Translations under genes and position numbers: made by a program
Part shown: positions 22,420 through 27,656 of the stretch, in pieces
Position numbering within the stretch: the stretch's first letter is position 1
Layout: the number at the start of each line of letters is the position of its first letter
Source of the DNA: an uncultured Eubacteriales bacterium
Lineage (GTDB): Bacteria > Bacillota > Clostridia > Oscillospirales > Butyricicoccaceae
Assembly (NCBI GenBank): GCA_934636325.1
Contig: CAKUAK010000052.1
Span: 1-27,656 of the forward strand
Direction of reading: 5' to 3'
DNA length: 27,656 nucleotides
The notes under the pieces: generated by a model
The model's input: only the letters and a program-made list of their open reading frames with translations
Told to the model about the DNA's origin: nothing
Databases searched by the model: none

Positions 22420-23486
22420 TTCTTTTCTCCGTCGTTTGTCTTGTTTTTTCCGGCCTTCATGTTATCGACCTTGATATTCATCGCAAAGAAGAAGCAGAGC
22501 AGCACGGCGACGGTGAAAATAGCTATTTTCATCTCGCCGCTGGTGGTGAATATGACGGCGGCAAGACCAAGCACGACACTTACCGCATAGAGTATCGCCA
22601 CAGACTGCTTCTGGTCGAAGCCCATATCTACAAGACGGTGGTGTATATGTCCCCTGTCGGCCTTGAGCGGGCTCTGACCCTTGAGCAGGCGGCGCACGAT
22701 GGCAAAGCCTGTATCAAAGATCGGCAGACCGAGAATCATGAAGGGAACGATAAAGGATATGATGGCATAGAGCTTGAAAAGCCCGGTTATCGACATCGTC
22801 GCCAGCACATATCCGAGGAACATCGAGCCGGTATCGCCCAGGAATATCTGGGCAGGATTAAGATTATAAGGCAGGAAGCCAAAGCAAGCGCCCGACAGCG
22901 CCGCCATTATTATGGCGACATAGGGCTCTGAGACCAGCAGCGCTATGGTGAAAACAGTCAGGGAGGCTATCGACGAAACGCCGCAGGCCAGACCGTCAAG
23001 ACCGTCGATAAAGTTGACGGCGTTGGTCATGCCGACGATCCAAAGCAGCGTTATGGGGACCGAAAGCCATCCCAGCCTTATAAAGCTGTCTCCGTTAAAT
23101 GGATTTGTCAAAAGCGAGATGCGTACATTGGCCATTATCGGTATCAGGGCCGCGATTATCTGGCCCAGAAACTTTGTGCTCGGCTTGAGGGCGACAACGT
23201 CGTCGACAATGCCGAGAAGCACGATGACGACCGAGCCCAGCAAAATGGCCCTTATATCGCTGTCTATCCTGCCGAAAATAAGCACGCTGACTATAAACCC
23301 GAGGAATATCGCAAGACCGCCGACACGGGGTATCGGGGTCTTATGCATGCGGCGGTTATCCTTCGGAACATCTATTGCGCCTATCTTATAGGCAAAGGAT
23401 TTGACCACCGGCGTCAGCGTAAAGGAAATGACCAGCGCCGCCCCAAAGGCCAGCGCCGATGTTAATACTACACTGTGTCCAAGCAT
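22416..23486 (-). CDS. wecA: undecaprenyl-phosphate GlcNAc-1-phosphate transferase (WecA/TagO)
   Basis: A 356-aa polytopic membrane enzyme that transfers GlcNAc-1-P from UDP-GlcNAc to undecaprenyl phosphate, the first committed step of wall teichoic acid and related polymers. Signature residues are intact: Asp95-Asp96 (GIVDDV), the NFIDGLDGLA loop (158-167), FLGDTGSM (Asp218) and the C-terminal RGHIHHRLVDMG (His280, His282, His283), which separates the WecA/TagO branch from MraY. About ten hydrophobic segments are visible. The protein ends in a short basic cytoplasmic tail. It lies 15 bp after trpS. Confidence 0.95.
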   Translation of the reverse strand: MLGHSVVLTSALAFGAALVISFTLTPVVKSFAYKIGAIDVPKDNRRMHKTPIPRVGGLAIFLGFIVSVLIFGRIDSDIRAILLGSVVIVLLGIVDDVVALKPSTKFLGQIIAALIPIMANVRISLLTNPFNGDSFIRLGWLSVPITLLWIVGMTNAVNFIDGLDGLACGVSSIASLTVFTIALLVSEPYVAIIMAALSGACFGFLPYNLNPAQIFLGDTGSMFLGYVLATMSITGLFKLYAIISFIVPFMILGLPIFDTGFAIVRRLLKGQSPLKADRGHIHHRLVDMGFDQKQSVAILYAVSVVLGLAAVIFTTSGEMKIAIFTVAVLLCFFFAMNIKVDNMKAGKNKTNDGEKK

Positions 23487-23501
23487 TTTAAATCCTTCCG
23501 A

Positions 23502-24548
23502 TCAGTCGCGCTTCTTTTTGGGCACAAAGCCAACCTTCTTGTAAACCTTATCGAGGGTGCGCTGTGCAAAGACCGACGCCTTTTCAGCGCCGTCGGCAAC
23601 GACAGCGTCGATATAGTCCTTATTATCCATATAATAATTGATCTTCTCTCTGATGGGACGCACCTTGTCGGCGACGACCTCTCCGCAGGCCAGCTTGAAG
23701 TCGCCATAGCCCTTGCCTTCGAACTCGCGCTCGACCTCTTCGGAGGACTTGCCTGTGACGGCGCTGTAAATATTGATAAGGTTATTTATGCCGTCCTTGC
23801 CTTCGCCCATGCGAACCTCGGAGCCCGAATCCGTGACGGCGCGCTTGAACTTCTTAATGATCTCGTTATCCGAATCAAGGACCGTTATGACGGCATTGGC
23901 GTTGGCGTCGGATTTGCTCATCTTCTTTGTCGGCTCGGCAAGGCTCATTATCCTCGCGCCGGCCTTTGTGATATAAGGCTCGGGAATATTAAAGGTCCTG
24001 CCGTAAATTCCGTTGAAACGGTTGGCAATATCCCTTGCGATCTCAAGATGCTGCTTCTGATCCTGTCCCACGGGAACGAAGTCGGTCTGATAAAGCAGGA
24101 TGTCGGCCGCCATGAGCGACGGATATGTGAAAAGTCCGGCATTTATATTGTCGGAATATTTGGCCGATTTATCCTTGAACTGGGTCATGCGGGAAAGCTC
24201 GCCGAACATGGTATAGCAGTTGAGAACCCAGGCCAGCTCGGCATGCTGATGAACATGGCTCTGGATAAATACGATGCTCTTTTCGGGATCTATGCCGCAG
24301 GCCAGCAGGGTCGCAATGCTGAGATAGATCTGCTTGCGCAGCGACGCGGGATCCTGGCGCACCGTTATCGAATGGAGGTCGGCCGAAGCATAGAAGCCGT
24401 AAAACTCGCCGCTGTTCTGGATATCGACCCAGTTGGTCAGCGCGCCGAGATAATTGCCCAGCGTTATACTGCCCGAAGGCTGTATGAAGCTAAGAGATAT
24501 CTTCTTCTTTTCTTTTTTGACTGTTTCGTTTGATGTAAGTTCACTCAT
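23502..24548 (-). CDS. trpS: tryptophan--tRNA ligase
   Basis: A 348-aa class I synthetase that charges tRNA-Trp. The HIGH-equivalent is PSGSITLGNY (24-33, with Thr at the usual first His position, a variant common in this enzyme) and the KMSKS loop is exact (209-213). Other family blocks are YASADLHSIT, GQDQKQHLEIARDIA and the C-terminal KINYYM region. AAAGGAAG lies upstream of the ATG. It heads the operon trpS-wecA-wecB-unknown and has its own promoter. The leader of about 70 nt is too short for a T-box and has no TGGNACCGCG core. Confidence 0.97.
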   Translation of the reverse strand: MSELTSNETVKKEKKKISLSFIQPSGSITLGNYLGALTNWVDIQNSGEFYGFYASADLHSITVRQDPASLRKQIYLSIATLLACGIDPEKSIVFIQSHVHQHAELAWVLNCYTMFGELSRMTQFKDKSAKYSDNINAGLFTYPSLMAADILLYQTDFVPVGQDQKQHLEIARDIANRFNGIYGRTFNIPEPYITKAGARIMSLAEPTKKMSKSDANANAVITVLDSDNEIIKKFKRAVTDSGSEVRMGEGKDGINNLINIYSAVTGKSSEEVEREFEGKGYGDFKLACGEVVADKVRPIREKINYYMDNKDYIDAVVADGAEKASVFAQRTLDKVYKKVGFVPKKKRD

Positions 24549-24617
24549 TTTCAGTTTCTTCCTTTATCCCTGTTATATTTAGGATCAAACCGCCGCAAGA
24601 CATACGGCAATAACATA

Positions 24618-24646
24618 ATGATACCACAAAAGATATTTAAGGGCAA
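24618..24646 (-). promoter_or_regulatory. promoter of the trpS operon
   Basis: On the minus strand, TTGCCC (24646-24641), a 17-bp spacer and TATCAT (24623-24618), with TGG just before the -10. It reads toward the trpS ATG at 24548. The remaining intergenic part to 24727 holds no other feature I can support. Confidence 0.65.
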
Positions 24647-24727
24647 CATATTTAATTCCTCTGCCCCGAATAAACAGCGGTTTTCCCGTGAAAATATACA
24701 TATATCCATTTTTCAGGAGGTATCCTC

Positions 24728-26056
24728 ATGGGCCGTTCAAAAACCGCGATCACGGCTTTTCTTGTCCTGCTTACCCTCGTGTTTATGGGAAGCACGGCAT
24801 ATTATCTCGCAAAGGCCGACCGATACGCGCAGTATATCGAATATTCCAACGAACGGGCGTTTTCCGATCTGGTGACCCAGCTGTCACAGATGGATTCTGC
24901 CCTTTCGAAGCTGCGCTATGCGTCCAGCCGCCACGGTGTGCAGACCATCGCCGCCAAGCTCTGGCAGAGCTCTGAAAGCGCCAAAGCCAGCCTCTCCTCC
25001 CTTTCGGCTTCGCCCGGGGCCGGGCTCGACAAGACCCAGAAGTTTGTCGCCCAGTCGGGGGATTTTGCTTTCTATCTTCTCTCCTCTTCGTCGGGCGGCA
25101 GCGACATCACCGATGACGAGCGCTCCTCGATCGACAGTCTTTACAGCGCGTCCGAGCTTGTGACCCGTGAGATCAGCGCCGTTAAAAATCAGCTCGATAT
25201 AGGCCAGATATCCTTCGACAGCATCGGTTCGGATCTGCCCTATACCGACGCTATACCCCTGTCCGACAGCATGAGCGGCGTCGAGCAGGAATTCCCCGAA
25301 TATGCGACCCTGATATACGACGGTCCATTTTCCGAGCATCTGTCATACAGCCGTCCCCGGCTGCTCGAAGGGCTCGAAGAGGTATCGACCGAACAGGCCA
25401 TGAAATACGCCGCTTCCTTTGCCGGGATACCGGTGACAAAGCTCTCGCTGCTTTATGAAGGGGGCGACAAAATAAAGACCTTCTGTTTTACGACCGATGA
25501 CGGCACCACCATTGAGATCGCAAAGAACGGCGGCATTATTTTCGGCTTCAGAAAAACAAGGGATGTGGCCTCTTCCCTTATCAGCCCGGAAGAAGCGGTC
25601 AGATCGGGAAAGGCCTTTCTTGAAGAGCACGGCTTTAAAAATATGCGGGAGAGCTATTACTCGATATACGATGGCATTGTGACGGTCAACTATGCCTTTG
25701 AGCAAAACGGCATCACGGTATACGGGGACCTAATCAAGGTCAGCGTGGCCCTTGACGACGGCGAGATCCTCGGCATGGAGGCCCGCGGATATCTCATGAG
25801 CCATACGAGCCGCACCCTTTCCGCCCCCGCCGTCAGCCAGGCCGAGGGCCGCCGGAAGCTCGATCCGCGTCTTTCTGTCGTATCATCCCGCCTGGCGCTC
25901 ATACCGACGTCGGGCGAGCACGAGATACTTTGCCACGAATATGTGTGCAAAGACGAAAACGGCGCAAATGTCATTGTTTATATAAATGCCGCCACGGGAC
26001 AGGAGGAAAACATGTATATCCTTCTGGAGGATGAAAATGGCATGCTGGTCGTCTGA
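24728..26056 (+). CDS. ypeB: germination protein YpeB
   Basis: A 442-aa spore protein. In Bacillus, YpeB is needed to place and stabilise the cortex-lytic enzyme SleB in the spore and holds it inactive until germination. The sequence has an N-terminal signal anchor (about 8-28), a helical N-terminal domain (about 30-190), the family block YATLIYDGPFSEHLS (about 196-210), and C-terminal PepSY/YPEB repeats (about 215-435, e.g. GGIIFGFRKTR and ALDDGEILGMEARGYL). AGGAGGT precedes the ATG. This is the clearest evidence that the organism sporulates. sleB, usually next to ypeB, is not in the window. I could not fit a convincing sigma-G promoter in the 179-bp gap upstream. Confidence 0.93.
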   Translation: MGRSKTAITAFLVLLTLVFMGSTAYYLAKADRYAQYIEYSNERAFSDLVTQLSQMDSALSKLRYASSRHGVQTIAAKLWQSSESAKASLSSLSASPGAGLDKTQKFVAQSGDFAFYLLSSSSGGSDITDDERSSIDSLYSASELVTREISAVKNQLDIGQISFDSIGSDLPYTDAIPLSDSMSGVEQEFPEYATLIYDGPFSEHLSYSRPRLLEGLEEVSTEQAMKYAASFAGIPVTKLSLLYEGGDKIKTFCFTTDDGTTIEIAKNGGIIFGFRKTRDVASSLISPEEAVRSGKAFLEEHGFKNMRESYYSIYDGIVTVNYAFEQNGITVYGDLIKVSVALDDGEILGMEARGYLMSHTSRTLSAPAVSQAEGRRKLDPRLSVVSSRLALIPTSGEHEILCHEYVCKDENGANVIVYINAATGQEENMYILLEDENGMLVV

Positions 26057-26080
26057 CCGTTAACCAAATATTTTTAAAGG

Positions 26081-26117
26081 TTGACAATGTTGGCCCGACG
26101 TGATATCTTTTATCACG
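26081..26117 (+). promoter_or_regulatory. birA promoter overlapped by a perfect inverted repeat
   Basis: TTGACA (26081-26086), 17 bp, TATCTT (26104-26109), with TGA before the -10. The inverted repeat CGTGATA-TCTTT-TATCACG (26099-26105, 26111-26117) covers the -10 and the likely transcription start. It could be a repressor site or a 5' stem-loop close to the AAGGAGG site at 26120. It is much shorter than known BirA operators. Confidence 0.6.
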
Positions 26118-26132
26118 GTAAGGAGGCATCAT

Positions 26133-27104
26133 ATGACGACAAAAGAAAATATCCTTCTGCTTCTTGAAAACCGGAAGGGCGAATATATCTCTGGCGAACA
26201 GCTGGCGTCACAGCTGGGGCTGAGCCGCACGGCCGTATGGAAGGCGGTCAGCGGTTTGAAAGAGGACGGCTTTGAAATAGAATCGGCAGGCAGGCTGGGT
26301 TATCGTCTGCCCGCCGATTCCGATATGCTGTCGGCGGCCGCCGTCGAAAGCCGGCTAAAAAACCATGTGTTCGGCATAAACATCGTCCATGAGACAGGCA
26401 GCACCAATGACGACGCAAAGGCGCTGGCCGAAAAGGGCGCGCCGGAGTTCACCGTTATCGCGGCCCACCGCCAGACCCGCGGCAAGGGACGTCTGGGCCG
26501 GAAGTTCTATTCACCGCAGGGCACAGGCATATATTTCAGCATCATTCTGCGCCCCGATATACCGATAACCGAATCGCTTTACATAACTACCGCGGCGGCG
26601 GCGGCAACGGCGAGAGCCATTGAAGATGTGACCGGGCGCAAGGCCGGGATCAAATGGGTCAACGATATCTTTGCCGACGGCAAAAAGGTGTGCGGCATCC
26701 TTACGGAGGCCTCTATCGACATGGAGACGGGACGCATGCAGTATGCTGTGCTGGGCATCGGTGTCAACGTCAGGTCGCCCGAGGGCGGCTTCCCCGATGA
26801 TATAAAGAATGTCGCGGGTTACCTCTGCACCCCGGAGGACTATGTCCCCGGCACACGCAGCCGCCTGTTGGCCGCGATCCTAGATAATTTTTATGATTAT
26901 TACCGTCAGCTTTCCATGAAGACCTTCTTTGACGAATATATCAGCCGAAGCATCCTGATCGGAAAAGAGGTCACGGTGCTTCACCCCGACCATCCTTATA
27001 CCGCCATTGTCAAAGGCATTGATGAAAACTGCCGCCTGCTCGTTTCGGCGGACGGAAAAGACGCCGTCCTCGACAGCGGAGAGGTCAGCGTAAAACTTAT
27101 ATAA
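26133..27104 (+). CDS. birA: bifunctional biotin--[acetyl-CoA-carboxylase] ligase/repressor BirA
   Basis: A 323-aa protein that joins biotin to carrier proteins through biotinyl-AMP and, because it has a DNA-binding domain, may repress biotin genes. The ATG at 26133 follows AAGGAGG by six bases; an earlier in-frame GTG lies inside the promoter. The N-terminal winged helix (about 3-60) has GEQLASQLGLSRTAVWKAV. The ligase core carries HETGSTNDDAK (86-96), TRGKGRLGRKFYSPQG (115-130) and the catalytic Lys174 in KWVNDIF. The C-terminal SH3-like domain (about 270-323) ends in DSGEVSVKLI. bioY follows after 17 bp. Confidence 0.96.
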   Translation: MTTKENILLLLENRKGEYISGEQLASQLGLSRTAVWKAVSGLKEDGFEIESAGRLGYRLPADSDMLSAAAVESRLKNHVFGINIVHETGSTNDDAKALAEKGAPEFTVIAAHRQTRGKGRLGRKFYSPQGTGIYFSIILRPDIPITESLYITTAAAAATARAIEDVTGRKAGIKWVNDIFADGKKVCGILTEASIDMETGRMQYAVLGIGVNVRSPEGGFPDDIKNVAGYLCTPEDYVPGTRSRLLAAILDNFYDYYRQLSMKTFFDEYISRSILIGKEVTVLHPDHPYTAIVKGIDENCRLLVSADGKDAVLDSGEVSVKLI

Positions 27105-27121
27105 CCCCGGAGGAATAAAAA

Positions 27122-27655
27122 ATGAACAGGACCAAAATAAAAAATCTGGCCATGGGCGCCGTCATGACGGCCGTAATGTGCATACTTGCCCCCATCAGCA
27201 TCCCGATCAAGCCTGTCCCCATATCGCTCGGCGTATTTTCGGCATTTCTGACCGGACTGCTCCTCCCGGGAAATTATACCGTTATCTCTGTTCTGGCCTA
27301 TGTCGGCATTGCTCTTCTCGGTCTCCCCGTCTGCGCGGGTTATACCGGCGGACCGGCCATAGTGCTCGGCCCCACAGGCGGATATATCGCCGGATTCTTT
27401 TTCATCGCATTTATGTCGTCGGTCGGCGTAAGATCGCGCGGGCGCGTTACGCTCTGTATCTCCATGCTGGCCGGGCTCTTCATGTGCTATCTCTTCGGAA
27501 CGGTATGGTATATGGCGCTGACCAAAACCGCGCTGAAGGCCGCCATTATGGCCTGTGTCGCACCGTTCGTGCCGCTCGATATCGCAAAGGGCGCCGCGGC
27601 GCTGGCCTTCCGGGCCGTACTTGAAAAAACCCCTGTGCTCAGGAGCAGCAAATAA
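27122..27655 (+). CDS. bioY: biotin transporter BioY (ECF S component)
   Basis: A 177-aa integral membrane protein that binds biotin and works with the shared ECF transporter module, which is not in the window. The BioY signatures are seen: PISLGVFSAFLTGLLLPG (33-50), YTGGPAIVLGPTGGYIAGF (74-92), and the C-terminal FVPLDIAKGAAALAF helix. About six hydrophobic helices are present. GGAGG lies eight bases before the ATG. The stop codon is one base from the window edge, so the gene is complete. Its pairing with birA suggests uptake and use of external biotin; no bio synthesis genes are in view. Confidence 0.95.
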   Translation: MNRTKIKNLAMGAVMTAVMCILAPISIPIKPVPISLGVFSAFLTGLLLPGNYTVISVLAYVGIALLGLPVCAGYTGGPAIVLGPTGGYIAGFFFIAFMSSVGVRSRGRVTLCISMLAGLFMCYLFGTVWYMALTKTALKAAIMACVAPFVPLDIAKGAAALAFRAVLEKTPVLRSSK

Positions 27656-27656
27656 C

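Noticed and set aside
23475..24533. A 352-codon plus-strand open frame opposite trpS
   Set aside because: trpS has exact KMSKS and PSGxxTxGNY motifs. The opposite frame shows only low-complexity hydrophobic text and no start signal.
1..27656. CRISPR arrays, insertion sequences, prophage, toxin-antitoxin or defence genes, tRNA or rRNA genes
   Set aside because: I looked for direct repeats, transposase or integrase motifs and RNA gene signatures on both strands and saw none I could support.

Overview
The window reads as chromosomal DNA of a Gram-positive, spore-forming anaerobe of the class Clostridia, probably an Oscillospirales or related gut lineage. The reasons are a tRNA-Phe T-box in front of pheST, an IreB (UPF0297) gene, the germination protein YpeB, flavin-dependent ThyX, NTHL/Nth with an Fe-S cluster, TagO/TagA-type wall glycopolymer enzymes and strong AGGAGG-type ribosome binding sites. 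Base composition is moderately GC-rich. Species cannot be named from the sequence. Coding density is very high, and there are no rRNA or tRNA genes, insertion sequences, phage genes or CRISPR arrays. This is mostly a housekeeping region.

Layout. (1) 1-5.8 kb, mostly plus strand: the 5' end of an unknown minus-strand gene and, divergent from it, a T-box-controlled pheS-pheT operon. Then come a monocistronic ireB with its own promoter and terminator, and a pair made of a 99-aa unknown protein and a secreted SH3-NlpC/P60 endopeptidase. A bidirectional terminator at about 5.79 kb closes the section. (2) 5.8-18.0 kb, minus strand: an apparent 11-gene operon read from a promoter at 17.96-17.99 kb, in the order tagA/wecG, thyX, tmk, CPBP protease, mltG, U32 peptidase (trhP-like), alaS, HIT, comEC, holA, toprim (DUF4093). 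Genes overlap or lie 6-23 nt apart. The run mixes dTTP synthesis, wall synthesis, translation, DNA uptake and replication. (3) 18.0-20.5 kb: nth (plus) converging on a YfcE-like phosphodiesterase (minus), then a compact plus-strand cassette of three small unrecognised proteins. (4) 20.5-24.6 kb, minus strand: a trpS-wecA-wecB-unknown membrane-anchored protein operon. (5) 24.7-27.66 kb, plus strand: ypeB, then birA-bioY (biotin ligase/repressor and biotin uptake).

How the genes work together. WecA/TagO, WecB/MnaA and TagA from two operons would supply the lipid-linked disaccharide of a wall teichoic-acid-like polymer, with MltG limiting glycan length. ThyX and Tmk make dTDP from dUMP. PheST, AlaS and TrpS charge tRNAs, and only pheST shows a T-box. 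BirA and BioY handle biotin.

The best candidate for something undescribed is the three-gene cassette at 19360-20435. Other points worth checking are two probable AUC start codons (21245 and 17881), a 10-bp-phased ATGCC repeat in the leader of the 11-gene operon, a ComEC whose C-terminal metallo-beta-lactamase-like region has no HxHxDH motif, and a perfect dyad over the birA -10 box.
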